From the NCBI RefSeq assembly GCF_018873765.1, contig NC_057922.1:15885563-15949562 (forward strand): a stretch of 64,000 bases of DNA. Direction: 5' to 3'. The notes under the pieces are model-generated. The model saw only the letters and a program-made list of their open reading frames with translations. It was not told the origin of the DNA and made no database searches. This stretch comes from Telopea speciosissima (lineage: Eukaryota; Streptophyta; Magnoliopsida; Proteales; Proteaceae). Of this stretch, positions 21,554-40,200 are shown one piece after another (positions within the stretch are counted from its first letter, which is position 1; each line of letters begins with the position of its first letter). The translations under genes and the position numbers were made by a program.

Positions 21554-23692
21554 AGTTCCCGAAAGTCAGTGGCCAAGTTGATGCCCTTTTTGTTATAGTT
21601 TAAAGAAGGGGAAGGACTCCAACTGACGATAGGTCATCGTTGATTTTTTATTCTATTTGTGATCAAATCATATTGAAGACTTGTATATGAGGAGTGTAGT
21701 TGAACATAATTTATTTAGGCTTTGGCTTCATAATGTTAAATAACCTTCATACAACCTCCGTCCGAGATTGTTTAACTGTTTACCTGTGACACCAGGATTT
21801 TATTCCTATTGGACTGATTTCCAGCCTTCCCCGAAAGGGCATCAAAGTTCCCTGCTATTGTAATCTTTTTTTGATTGCCTTTAAGCTTAACAAGGGGTGT
21901 TCAAAATAATTTAAAAGTAACTTACCACAATGTCATTTCCAAAAAGATTTTGATTATAACAAGATTTTCCTATTGACATTCACAAAATGTTCAGTTTTGC
22001 TGAAAATCACTTGAAAACCAAGGTGATCACCATTTTCTGTTTTTAACGACACTTTTTTTTTCCCCTTCATGTTTTCCATGAGAAAACTAGAACTATTTCA
22101 GTGAAATATATATACAATCCAGATCCTCTACACTGTTAGATGCCCAAGCTTATCAAGGGAATGGAATTTGTTACTAGTGTCCTACCAGCCAGATCATTTT
22201 GAGCGTTCACGTTACACTGTAAGGGAGAACAAACAAATGTTTCAAAGGGATGTTTGAGATGGATTCAGCCCCCTCTCCCCCCCTTCCCCCAATGGTTTTA
22301 GGTATCGGGGATTGGATTGGTCAGCTGTATAAGTGGTACCACAGCAGGAGCAGGGGTAGGAAAAATAATCCAAAAACCCTGTATTGATCTCATTTTCAGT
22401 TTCACTTTTGACTTGTCATGTTCACAATCTTCTATACTACTGTTACCTAATAATTATTAGCCATTGAATCTTTTGAAGAGAAAAGTGGTTGTTTGAGCTG
22501 CATGGCAAGATCCTATTCCTATTAACCCATATTTCCAGCCGATTAATTGATTCTAAACCAGTCAAGGCATGCATGCTTCGTGGGTATGGCGAAGCATTGA
22601 ACATGCCATTCCTTGGCTTATAAAATCTGGTTTTCTGAAAGTGGTTGAGTCATGAGTGATTTAATCACTGTCAGACAAAAGTCATGAAACTTGCCAATAG
22701 TTCTACTCCTGGTAGGTTACTTTTCTTTTCACGGGGATACAAAACTGTACACCTTGCAAACAATAGGTAAGTTTAAGTGAAATAAGATTGTACAGTACAC
22801 ATTCAAGTGACATAAGATAAAATGCAAACGTTTTACTTCACATCTCACCAAATGGGCCTACGGGCTTTGTCTTGCTAAGATGTATGCGTTGCATGATAAA
22901 ATTAGGAAGGATAAATGACTGATCAAATTAGAGTTGATTTGGGAGTAGTTTGATAAGTTGTAAGAAAGTCGTCTAAAGAGACATGGCCATGTACTACAGA
23001 GGTCTTTACATGATCTAGTACAAATGAGTGATGTGATTTAGATTAGAGAAGCTATTAAAAGAGACCGGAGCTAGCAAACCTAAAATAGCTTTGTAAGAAG
23101 TGAGGAAAGACATGCATAACTTAGGCCTTATATCATGTAAGACTTTGAATATAACTAACTTGAGGACAAGGATCCATGTAGCCATCCTCATTTAGTTGGG
23201 ATGAGGCTGAGTTGTTCTTGTTACAATCAATCCTTTGGATGATCTGAAAAGAAAATAAAGATTAAATCTGAAAAAATATAATTACTAAATAGGGTAAGAG
23301 TTTTAAGGTAGTTACACACTCATGATTACACATGTTTCTCTTTTTTCTTTTTCTTCCTTTCCTTTAACTCACACAGAACAGTTAATAATACATTTTCAAA
23401 AAATATAGATGGACTCTCCTTGTCAATTTAGCTCGTCTCCATATGTGTGGCACAGCTCAAATGCCGGATGCCTCCTGGCAGCACCCTGGGCGCTGGGCTC
23501 CCTGAAAACAATCCTGATCCCTCCTTGTCTTGGGCTTGGGGCTGACGGAGTTAGGTTACTGTACAAATCTACTAGTCGAGTCCAGTTGAGTCTTCATAGG
23601 GGGTGAGACGGTAAATTCGTTCACTTTTGTGTCTAGCGTAGGAACCATGCTGTTCTTTTTCCCCTTAACTCAAAGAAGAACCAATCTTCAGT
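21554..23692. other. Spacer between VHA-c and the GNAT gene
   Basis: VHA-c 3' untranslated sequence is followed by non-coding AT-rich DNA. An RTE-type LINE tail lies at 22866-23225. Nothing else is recognisable. Confidence 0.45.
22866..23225 (+). mobile_element. RTE-type LINE 3' fragment
   Basis: Broken frames show the conserved C-terminal region of plant RTE-clade LINEs: a piece like MYALHDKIRKDK, then RLKRHGHV, then EVRKDMHNLGL, and finally RIHVAI. The sequence atccatgtagccatcctcatttagttgggatgaggctgagttgttcttgtt is the typical 3' end of that family, with a TTG-like tail. Stops and frame changes mark a dead, 5'-truncated copy. Confidence 0.7.
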
Positions 23693-29211
<5,519 letters not shown>

Positions 29212-29588
29212 ATCTTTTGGTCGATTATCCAGAACGAATATGGACCTGCAGACTGTTGTAATCATAGCTGGAAGCTTACCCTTAAGAAAGTTATTGTTGT
29301 GTCTACATATCTTAAGAAATAAATAAATACCAGAAGCGTTTGCAGGCAGTTCCCTTCAGCAGGCTAATGAAGGGTCTTTTTTGTTTTAATTGTAACTGAA
29401 TCACCTTCACATGAAATAGCACAATTACCTAATGTTTATACCAGATATTGCAGTGAACTACTATTGTATCGTCTCCTCTATTGTCCTTTTTTTCCCCCTT
29501 TTTTATCTCCTTGGTGAAAACATATTTATACTATTTTTTTTTAATGGATGGCAGTCCTCTCCTTGCTCATGTTTCGATAATACTTGTT

Positions 29589-29705
29589 AGGGACGCTGTT
29601 CTCTGTGCCGCAGCGCAGGCTGCGCCCAGGCACACCTGTCCCCCTGAGTGGTAGGCCTATGTGCCTGGGCGCAGCCTGCGCTGCGGCACAAAGAACATTC
29701 TCCCT
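29589..29705. mobile_element. Near-perfect GC-rich palindromic MITE
   Basis: The arms 29597-29634 and 29660-29699 pair almost completely (ctgtgccgcagcgcaggctg against cagcctgcgctgcggcacaa), with a 25-base loop. The GC content contrasts sharply with the surroundings. No target duplication was identified. A diverged, truncated relative is at 13282-13395. Confidence 0.75.
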
Positions 29706-30822
29706 ATTTATTAATATCGATTGATATGAAAGAAGGGTAAAAGTGTAAAACTGTTTGTAACCAACCTGGTTAACCAGAGTTATTTGCCCACCCTATGTTA
29801 CATTGTTACTTTCTACTTTTTCTTTTTTTGTTATTTCTCCCTCACTCTCAATCTTCTCTTCTCCGCCTCCGTCACCAACTCCTATTCCCTCTCCCCTTCT
29901 TCTCCGGCTCCGACTCCGACTCCCCCTTCCTCTCCTTTCCAGTTAAGTCTCCCTTTTCCCACCCCACACGGAAAAATATCACCTCAATTTGCTTGCACGT
30001 CAATTTTCTCAATTCCCTCTAATAGAGGGAGGTGGACCCCACTCCGACTCCGGGCAGTGTGTTCGGACAAAGGGGAGGGTGATCATTTTCACCCCTATTA
30101 GATGGAATTAAGGAAATTGAGGGGTAGGCAAATTATTAAGGGGATAAAGATCCATCCCACACCCTCCCCTGCAACTCTCTGCCGGGATAGCTCAACAACC
30201 ACTTATTCCCAGGCAATCAAATGGGTCAACTCTCTTGTGGTGTTCACGCTCATCACCCACAAGTAGCAAACTAGTTTCTCTTGACATTTAAATGCAACAG
30301 AGAGCCGTGGGTCCAAGAGCAATGAGCAGGCAACAAATTGTTCAATAGAGTCTTGAAGCAGAAAATCAGAAAAAAGGATTTTGAATTTAATTTCATTCAG
30401 TTCTAAAGACCCTGGTTCGTGTGCATTACGTGAAAGAAATGAAAACAATTCAAAAACGGTAAACTACGAATTCATTCTGTCCAATCAATGGAAATGGTGA
30501 TGGTATTTGATTCTCACCTGACCGTATACATCAACTGATTAGTGTAATTTTTGGGTATACCAAAAAGACAAGGGCATGCCCATGTCACATGTGACGCAAC
30601 TTAATGCTGATCATATACGTCAACGGTCGTGCATAAAATTAGCTGATTAGCCAGGATGCCAAGGTCCTTACCGTATGAATCAATACGATATCAATATGGT
30701 ATAGTATGAATCAATCGTATTACATCGGACAAGTTTATCCCTGATTTATCTTTAAAAAACAGATTTTTTAATTATTTTATCATATTATTTCATTGATATA
30801 GTATTGTTCACCTTCAAAACCG

Positions 30823-30995
30823 TGTTGTATCAGAATCCGGATCAACTATCCACATGGAGACGGGTGGGGACAGATCTGACCCCTCCATGGGTAATGGATC
30901 CTACACCTAAGAGGTGGATCCCACACCCCCATGGAGGGTTTAGATCTGTTCCCACCCATCCCCATGTGGATAGCTGATCCAAACTTGTTGTATCA
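30823..30995. mobile_element. Palindromic MITE with 10-bp target duplication
   Basis: tgttgtatca lies at 30823-30832 and 30986-30995. The element between them (153 bp) has arms ggatcaactatccacatgg and ccatgtggatagctgatcc, then agatct and catggagg pairs inside. Duplication length fits the Mutator-like group (9-10 bp). Confidence 0.75.
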
Positions 30996-31825
30996 TTCTT
31001 ATTGGGCGATCAGCAAACCAATACCAATACTTCAAACCATGGTGAGGTGAGTGAACGACACATAATCAGTTTGATCTGTTTGTGGCGGCTTAGTGAAGTC
31101 TTTCTTGAGTTTTATGACATCACCTGATCTGATCTGCACTCAAAGACGAGAGACGTATGGGATCCTCGTGCAGCCTCACAAGGGCAGGACGTAGACCCTA
31201 CCCAGGCAGGGTGTTTGGGCAGTGGGTGGGTGGGGCGGTCATTTTGCCCTTCTGTATCAGGAAGGCCTCGTGCATGTCTGGATTCTGGAAAGCTTCTCCC
31301 ATAGGTATGAACTTTCTGCGCACTTGAAAACTATCGACTTGTCGCCCCTTGAGGTCTCAACCCCAACACCTTCGTTCTCCTCACCCTTGTTGGATTTCTT
31401 AGGTCTTCATTTGTTCTATTTTCTTGGTGACTGATGAAAGTTTTAAATTTGGATTACAGGAAGAGAAGATGTAATCAGAGACAACGATAGGTTCCGCATC
31501 GCCAAGTTCTGAACCATGAATAATTTTTAATTCTTAAAAGCCATAAAATGGTGAAAATGACTACTATTATGCTACTATCCTTGTACATGGTACATTACAA
31601 ACAATGTCCTAATCTCTACTATTATGCCGCAGCTGCTTCTGGGATCAAATGTAACGACAACTGTGTTTCTGACTTCTTGTACGTTGTTAAGGTTCAACAA
31701 TGGCCAAAGTTCCCTCAGGAGTTAAATGTTTTTCTAACTTTTTGTACTATGAAGTTTGAAAAGAACAAGCCATGAAAATAATGGTGGCATGCATATTCTT
31801 CTATCCACCAAGATTTGTTAGTTAG

Positions 31826-32631
31826 CATCAGATCGAGCTGTTGCCGAGTTCGACTCCTCTATTTCCGCCTGCCCGGTACTGCCGTGCGCCTCCACACACA
31901 AGTACGGCGGAAAGTACCCCCTTATCTCTGCTCGAGCAAGGCACTCAGGCAGGTATATTCTGCTTCACTTGTGTGTAGGGTGCACACGGCAGTAAGGGTG
32001 TCAATTGGGACGGTTCCCGGTATTTAGGACAGGTCCACACCGGTACAGGTACCAAAGGTGTCAATCCCAGTACCGTCCCATTTAGTAAACAGGACCAAAC
32101 CTAAGTCCCAATCCCGATTATTAACGAGACGGGACGGTACCAGTTTCTAAACGATTCTAAACCCCACAAAAAAGAGAGAAGAACTTTAATGGTTCCATTA
32201 TTAGAAAGCAACTTAGAGCACAAATCCAAGATGAATTTCATGGTTTTACTTCTTCAAACTCCCTAAGATCACATGCAAGTTTCTTAAAACGAAGTCTAAG
32301 AATTAGTGAGGATAAACTACTACCATAAACCTTCAATACAATAACATGAAATAGAGTAATAGACCCTTTGAAAGAGTACAAATGGTTTCAGTACCTAATC
32401 GGTATTTCGGTACTGGTACCATTGGGAATACCGTCCAGAACCGTCTCGTTCCATTTATTATTCGGTACTAAAGTTAGATCCCAATACCGTCTCATTTATT
32501 AATGAGACGGTCCGGTACCAGATTTTAGTGGGACAGCTCTGGGACGGTTCCGGTTCTAGTCCCAAATTGACACCTTTACACAGCAGTAGGGGCAGGCGAA
32601 AATAGAGGAGTCCGATTGGCTGTTGCCGATG
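31826..32631. mobile_element. Foldback element interrupted by another transposon
   Basis: The left arm gactcctctatttccgcctg (from 31852) pairs with caggcgaaaatagaggagtc near 32593-32612. A second inner pair is actgccgtgcgcctcc with tgcacacggcagt. The right arm is split by the 585-bp element at 31994-32578. Non-coding. Confidence 0.65.
31985..32587. mobile_element. hAT-type non-autonomous element nested in the foldback
   Basis: The element is 31994-32578. Its ends are aagggtgtcaattgggac and gtcccaaattgacaccttta. The flanks cacggcagt (31985-31993) and cacagcagt (32579-32587) are near-identical, an 8-9 bp duplication as in hAT elements. Many ggtacc/ggtaccgtc repeats lie just inside the ends. 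No transposase frame is present. Confidence 0.72.
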
Positions 32632-33414
32632 GAAAAATTTTGTCAGCGCTACAGCTAGCTTTTGACGTTCGGTCACTCTCACTTGCTGTTGCAGTTGGTC
32701 TCTCTCTAATCAGGTCTTGAGAGAGAAGTAGGGAGGAAGAGGAACTCTTCTATAAATCTAATCTCCTTGGCTAAGTGATGTGAAGAACAATCACATACAG
32801 ATTAGGAAGGCCTCATGTCTCGGTTCTGGAAGCTTCTCGTGTAGGTATTGTATGAACTTCTATGTGCGCTTGAAAACTTTAGCTTGGCACTCACCGCCCG
32901 TTCAGATGGAATCCACTTCAAGTTTTTTTTCTAGTCACCCAACAATCAGACCAGCTACATAGTGACAAGGGAATTAACCATTGCAGAATCTTGTAGAGTT
33001 TGCAAAACAAAAAGGATCAATTATCGTGCACGACTCTGTATATAGCTGTATAACATATCTAATAATAGCCCGAGATCTATTTTTGAAATTCTTGGAGTCA
33101 AAAAGGTGTCACCAATGCATGAAATAATCTTAGAATCATATTATTGAACTGTGTAACTTTGTCATAAAGGTTTCTTAAGTTATGTATTCTTCTCTAAAGG
33201 ATGATCCTTGATTCTCATGCACATTGTAATTGAAGTTTCCTCTTTTTCTGAATTCATGGAATTCATTGGAGTCCGTCTTGGTTCCACAGTGGTTCATGAG
33301 TAGCTGAAATATGCAAATGGTTTTCATGCATTTAAAAATTTCCTCCCCCCACCCCCCTTTATTTTAGTAGATATTGACTTCACATTAGGTCAATTTAAAG
33401 TACAATAACGATTC

Positions 33415-33457
33415 TTAGTATCACAATTTTTTTTTTGTGGGTAAAATTAGTATCACA
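33415..33457 (-). mobile_element. LINE-tail micro-insertion with 11-bp target duplication
   Basis: ttagtatcaca occurs at 33415-33425 and 33447-33457 around a 21-bp insert whose minus strand reads ttttacccac followed by ten A and a final T. Confidence 0.62.
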
Positions 33458-34240
33458 TTAGTATTAACATGATTCCTAGTACTGTGAATAATAATTCAGG
33501 GTTATTTCTTTTTCTTTCTTTTTGGGTACAAGGATAGTTCTCTAACAACCCAACCCAACCCAACCCCTGAATCCGACCACCCTACATGAGGCGGGATTCA
33601 GTTTGGATCTCCACCATCAATAGCCATTGTAGATCTCATTACCAGGCCAAGGGTGATACCTTTCTAGTGACACCTTACCCGGTTTCTTGTTTCACAAGGA
33701 GGCGCCAGCATACGGCAAGCAGCCTGACAGCGTTCTTTTTCAAATATGGGCAACAGACCACTGTCTGATTGTGTAGTTCCTACATCAAATGCACTTGTAA
33801 CTTGTAAGCTATTTTTAAATTTTTGCCACACAATCCAACTTTAACTGCTAATTGGGTTCTCTCATACACTGGCCATCAAACGCTCACACACTGACCCTTC
33901 TTTCATTTTGCCTCAGAGTATTAGGTTTTACTTCCCCAGGCCGTAACCTAGGTTTAATTTACTACATTTCTTTTTAGAATGAATGAAAGGCTTGGCCTGA
34001 AACACAGGAAAAAAACAAATATTCAGATCAGAATTCCATTACACCACCATCACAACATCAACCCAAACCCTCCCCCCCCCCCCCCCAAACAGAAGGGGAA
34101 AAGACTATCTACAAGAAGTCCATGTATGGGTTCCATGTCTTAAGGAAATCGATAAACAGAATTGTTAATCCTTTGACCAACACAGTAAAGGATGTCCAGA
34201 GGATACATATTTACAGAAAAGGATTTCAAGGGTTCAAGTA

Positions 34241-37200
34241 TCACCCAGGTACGAAATAATCCATCTTGTCAACAGGAAGATTCAGAACTGATGTCTCCAC
34301 CTGTACCACACAAGACCAGACATATCATTCCACAAGGTAGCCAATAGTACCACAATATGATTATAACTAATTTTGGCAAAGAGAAAATTCCTTAACAGTC
34401 CTAAAATTCAGATCATGAAAACTTATCACTGGTTACTTGTCCAATTCTGAAGTTACAAGATTTCATGTGTGAGCACATATAGGTATAGCTTACTCAAAAT
34501 TATATCAAAATCAGAGTACTGTGATAAAACGAATAGAAGTATGCTGAACAGGAAAACAACAAAAATAAAAATGGTAATATTGTAGCGATCGTATTTCAGG
34601 ATTCAGATTTGAATAAATGAGTCTACAAAGACCTAAGCAATATAGTTAAGCAGAAATATACCTCTTCAAATGGAACAAAGACGAATGGGGTCATTCCTCT
34701 CTTGTGTGAGACTGCAGGTACATCAGGGTTGTGCGTCTCATCATCTTGCCAACCCTCAACCACACCAAGCATATCATCATTATTATGGCTATTAATCTCA
34801 TTATCATTCACACCACTTGTAACAAGTGAAAGGAGATCCATCCGATTGTTGGCTCCTGCTATTGTTCCTCGCAACCTGTTAAATTGCCAATCAGCTCATG
34901 TGCTAAATTACAGAAGAAAGCATAGTTTTATGAATGCATTTCATTTCCACAAGCTCGGAAACTGTTAGATTGTAGCAGGAAGCAATAGCATGATTTATCC
35001 TGTAAATCATAAGTAGAGAAATATACATTCCTATCTAAAGCATCTAAAATGTCGGGTTAAAACATCTTAAGACAATACAACAATTCCAGCTGAGAAATGT
35101 CAAAACCTTAAGCGGATTCTTAAAACAGTTGGACGCAAGCCTGGGTACAAGAGAGCAGCTTCAACCTGCAAATGAAGGGCAAATGTGAGCAGTAAATACG
35201 AGAGAACAATTGAAGTTCTGTAAGAATCAATGGATTTTTCCCCCAAACGGCATAAGATGTTAACAATTAAAAGATGCAATCCCTGTCAGAATTCATCATC
35301 TGACAATAGATTAAGTAAATAAAATATAGAAGGGAAATTTCCTCCAAAAGAGAAAATATAAATGGGGAAATAGATTGTCAATTACAGAGCAGAAATATAA
35401 ATAGAACTAAATGCAGAAATAAAAAATAAAAGGAATTTCTTCCAAAAAGAAAATATAGTTAGGGAAGAGATTGCCTACTACAAAGCAGAAATAAAGCTCA
35501 AACCTTGTCATCGGACAATGTATAGCGGCCACTAAAAACACAGTCGGTTTTAGATGCACGGAAGTTCATGCATTTCACCACTTCTCTCACTTTTTGAGAA
35601 GAATTCTGATGATATAAATTAAAAGGAAAAAATGCAATTAGCTCATCATCATATGATCTTCTAAGAATCTCAATTAAAGCAAACAGGTTATGGGGAGAAC
35701 CTTGTAAAGGAACCTTCCAGAATGGAAAAACCGGATGTATCGAAAATAGCAGACCTATAATCGAACATTGAAAATATTAGTTTACAAGGAATTGCCATTA
35801 CTGAGAAAATAGTGAATAAATCCCACTTTCAGACATCCCCTGCTTATTTCTATTGGGAAATACTGAACCTATTCTGAAGCTTCAATCTAAGCGACTAAAC
35901 CTGCAACTTGCAGCGACTGGTACAATATTCTCACAAACGTATATGAAATTTACACAGATATGGATCTATTCACAAATCATAGCCTATAACATTTTGAAGG
36001 GAGTAATTCTTAAACTTATCTAGGAGGAAGACAAGTGCCTCCAGAAGCACAATGGAATGGACATGTCCAAATAATGTGCTATGGGCTCAGCAATACATGT
36101 AACCAAGAAACCATTTTGCATATGGTCCTAAACAATCTTGATTGAGTTTTAATGAGTATAACTCTTCAATTTTCTACTTCCCACCCTTAGAAATAATATA
36201 TTTCCAGAGATTATCAAGATTTGGTAGTAAATGAATGCACAGTACAAATTAACTAGTGTGACATAGACTCTCTTAAAAGGGAGGCATGTCCGTGTTAAAC
36301 ATGCATGAGATTCTGACATTCCACCAATTCTCAAGAGACACTTTAATGCAACACCAGATCAACTATAGAATTTAGAACCAATCTCGCAGCAGGATCTGAA
36401 GAACACAACCAAATCACTCTCAGTCAATCCAAAAGTCAACAGAAAAGTAAACCTTCTCAGATGAAGGTCAAACTCTAGGATTGAATCCCTCACAATGATT
36501 ATTAACACCCTTCCGAAGATGAGAGAGAATGGTTCGGTAGTTTTATAGTAATTAGAGAAATTCAAAGCAGAGATAAGAGTAAAACTGAAATTAGTTTCAA
36601 TCCAATGGTTGGATTGAACCCAAATCATCGAGTATTAGCCTAGATAGGACCGGAAAAACTCCCCAATTGGAGACCAAGCAGGTAGTTGGATAGGGAGTAA
36701 TTAGACTTGCACTAAATCTGAAATTCAAAAGTAACAGGTCTAGGATATTTTTAAGTTGTAGCAATATCAATAGTCAGAAAACCCCCAAAGCCTGGTTGAG
36801 TGGTGCTCTATGGTAGACCTTGATGTGCCAGAATTTGAGGCCAATCTGACAAACCAATCAGATTCAGGGAACAAAACACCAAATCCTGAAATTGACTTCA
36901 GAACAGAGAATCGCAGATTAATAAATCAGAATTATAGCACTGATTTGATCTTACCTGAGGATTGGAATATGATAAGGATGAAGAACAATCAACTCTATTG
37001 AAATCAGAGAACAATTACCAACTAGCACTTTGAACAATCAAACAAAACTCAGATCAGTATATATAGGGCAGTAAAACAGAGAAGGGGAAGAAGGAACAAC
37101 CTATCTCAGGTTAGGGTCTCTCACCCGATCTGCTTCCCACAGCTCTTGGCCAAAAGGCAACTCCACTTTAATTCAATAATAAAATCGTATCCTGGCCTTA

Positions 37201-40200
37201 AGCCTTACATCGTTTATATAGACACAAAATAAACTCCTAATCAAACAATGAAAACTGAAATATAAAACTCCTACTATGAAGAGGAGACCTTACAACTTGG
37301 CTAAAAACAAATATTAAATAACTTCTCCTACTTCTACTAGGAATGGAATTAAAGCTAATAAGCTACTACTAGCCCATGCGAGCTAGCTAGTCAGCCCTGC
37401 CCAGCCAGCTGGTTGTTAGGCTAAATGGACCACCTCGGTCCAGCTGCGGTTCAGCTGCCTTGCTGGTTCGAGTGGTCCAACCTACATCACACTTGTACGT
37501 TTCCTTTTCTTCTTTATCCTTGGTTGTTTGATATACTGAACATCAAGCACACTACATGAATTCCATCTTCTCTGACAGAAAAATTGATGGAGGCAAACAC
37601 AAAATCATTTCTATTTATTTATATTGTATAATGTAATTGATTACACGTATCAATTTTTAATACTACTCACTAAATAATAGTTTTGAACGAATAACCATAT
37701 CCATGTCATATAAGCTTGCAGAGCAAGAGTCCCCAACACTCATCAATTCAAACACCATGTCTCATCCATAGAAGAATTTCTTGGGCTACTGAGATTTTAC
37801 CCTTTGCTCATAGCCACTTAAAGGCCACAGCAATCTAAATTCCCCCAACTCAACTTAGGTGCAAAAATATCTTGTGGTTGGGAAGCTCCATGATAAATGA
37901 TGGGGTCAGTCCCTAGATTTTGCAATAATTGAGTGACTGAGAAGTTAAATCCTTTATGAGTTTCTCATGAGATGGACTCAACTCCATCAACAATGTATAA
38001 AAGGATCGCAAACTTTAAAGATTTTGCAGTATCCTCTGGATGGCATACAACTAAAAGGATGAAAGAAAGCCTCCAAATATGATCATGCAACTATAAAGAG
38101 ACAAGCGTGGAAGTGGGCCTGGGTACTAGAACCTTTTTTGGAAGCATTTATTGTGCTCAAAGCAATTCTTTGAAGAGGGCCATGAACAAAGAGTACTTAG
38201 ATATCAACCAGGTGTATTCTAATATGGAATTTGTGGATTGGCAGCCCACGCATTAGAAACACCTTAATGATTGGAAGTTTTCTAACCTGGAAAATGTGTT
38301 AGCTACCTTGAACATGTGACATTTACAGGGAGAGTAAAGATAAAAGATGCTGGTAGTTTGATAAATAAAGGTATCTCAAAGTTCAGTTCCAGTATGATGC
38401 TTTCTAATGTCTAAATCCAAGATAGCAGTTTGAAGTAAATGACTATGACATAAAACAGTTTTTTCATCTGGACAGCCTTTTGGTGTAGTATTTTCAAAGC
38501 CAAACACCTGGTCACAAGAGGGCATTGATTTCCAAATGCTTGCCTTCTAGATCAAAGAGGTGCAGAATCTGTTCATCATCTTCTACTTCATTGGTATTTT
38601 GCAAATGAAGTACTGGCAACCTTTGTTTTGGGTGCAGGCGTAAATTAGATACTTCCAGAAAAGTTATTGGACATCATGTCCGCCGTCCAAACTTGGGGTC
38701 TTGATTGTCATAGCTTTACCTTATCTCCTTCAAACAGCTATAACCTGAAGTATTAGGATTAAAAGAAAGTGCAGAGCACTGTAGAATACCTTCAAAGCCA
38801 GCATGTGGGGCCACCCTTCTAGAACCAAGGATTTCTGATTCTTGGGCAACTAGATATGAAGCAATTGATGAGATAAGCTCTTCAGATATCAAAAGTAGAA
38901 ATTCTTTTTATTTTTCTCTTTAGGTAATTCTTTATAGAAAGGGTTTCACTTCCTTCTTTTTTCCTTACCCTTTTATATAGCTCTTTCTTTATGGGTCTTG
39001 TAAAGCATAGCTAGTCCTCACACTGATTAGAGGAGCTATTAAACGGCATTCCCTATTCGCCTTTTTAAATAAAAAAATGTTGACTGTGGAGATGATAAAT
39101 TAAGAAGGGATGGAGGTAACTGGCTAGTGATCTGATCTATAGAAAGCTCATGATCCCCAACATGTGCTTCCAGGAGAAGATCCTCAGGATCACTCTCCAA
39201 TTTATTATTGCACCATTCTTCATGAGGTTCAAAAGTGTTGCAGGTTGCCTCTCACACCATCACAATACCTATTGAATGATGGCAGCTGGGAGCATTCTCT
39301 AGAAGACCTTGGATATTTTGGAATTTGCTGCATTCTTGACTGTGTTGATTATCTTGAAGGAGAGAAACTATTTAAGGAAAAAGTGTCCCATTTGAAAGGG
39401 AGATTGATTGGGTGTTGAGCCTCCTTTTCTCTTGATCTTCTATTTAAGTAGAATTTAACGTGGTCGGGATGTGATGTTCTTTATGTAGAATGGGGAATAT
39501 ATCAATCATCGTTGCACAGCACATCCCTAGCATGTCTTTTTGATCATGTTCTTCATTAAAAAAAATATAAGATTCTCCCTTTATTCTTTGATGTTAGAAA
39601 GAAAAAGAGAAGGATTTATAACATTATTATAGAGGTGTACCTTAGTTACCTAAAGTGTTGGTAGCATGAGAGTTGAATCCTAAAGAAACCTCATTACCTT
39701 AGTATCTTACTAATAAAAAGAAGGGAGATGGTTCTCTGAGCAAGCAGGGTACTATAAATCCTCTCACACTAATTCTTTGATCATTATTTCTCTCTTCCAA
39801 AAATTAATAAAATAATTCAATGTGAGGAGGTACGCCCTAAGCTCAGAGAGCCTTTCCCTAAAAAGAACTTTTTACCCCAAAATACATTTTGTCCATGTAC
39901 AGTTCAGAGCTTTTAATAGAGTCTTATCATCTTGAACACAGAAATAAGAAGAATTGGGAGAATGCTATGTTTATGCTATCATTGACTCATTACAAACAAT
40001 TGAGACACCGCGAATTTTCATGATATGCAATCAACCCAACTAATACTGAAGTCTTGTTATTAAAAGAATGTACACGAGGAATTAAAATGCAGCATACCAC
40101 ATGAACAGGATTAGTAACCTTCCACTCTGCAATTCCTGCACGAATGTATGTATTCCTGCTCACATAAAGGCCTTCAAATGGCAAGGGAAAAGGAGAAATA

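Larger units (their letters stand above)
29212..34240. other. Spacer between convergent GNAT and FBP7 genes
   Basis: No gene was found. It is almost entirely small transposons: palindromic MITE 29589-29705, a promoter-MITE relative at about 29985-30125, MULE MITE 30823-30995, foldback plus nested hAT element 31826-32631, and micro-insertion 33415-33457. A direct repeat (31256-31345 and 32809-32893, sharing aggaaggcctc and cttgaaaact) flanks the foldback. A run of 15 C is at 34072-34086. Confidence 0.5.

Noticed and set aside
38911-38945. Another possible micro-insertion (aattcttt on both sides of a T-rich insert)
   Set aside because: The direct repeat is only 8 bases in a T-rich background, too weak to count.
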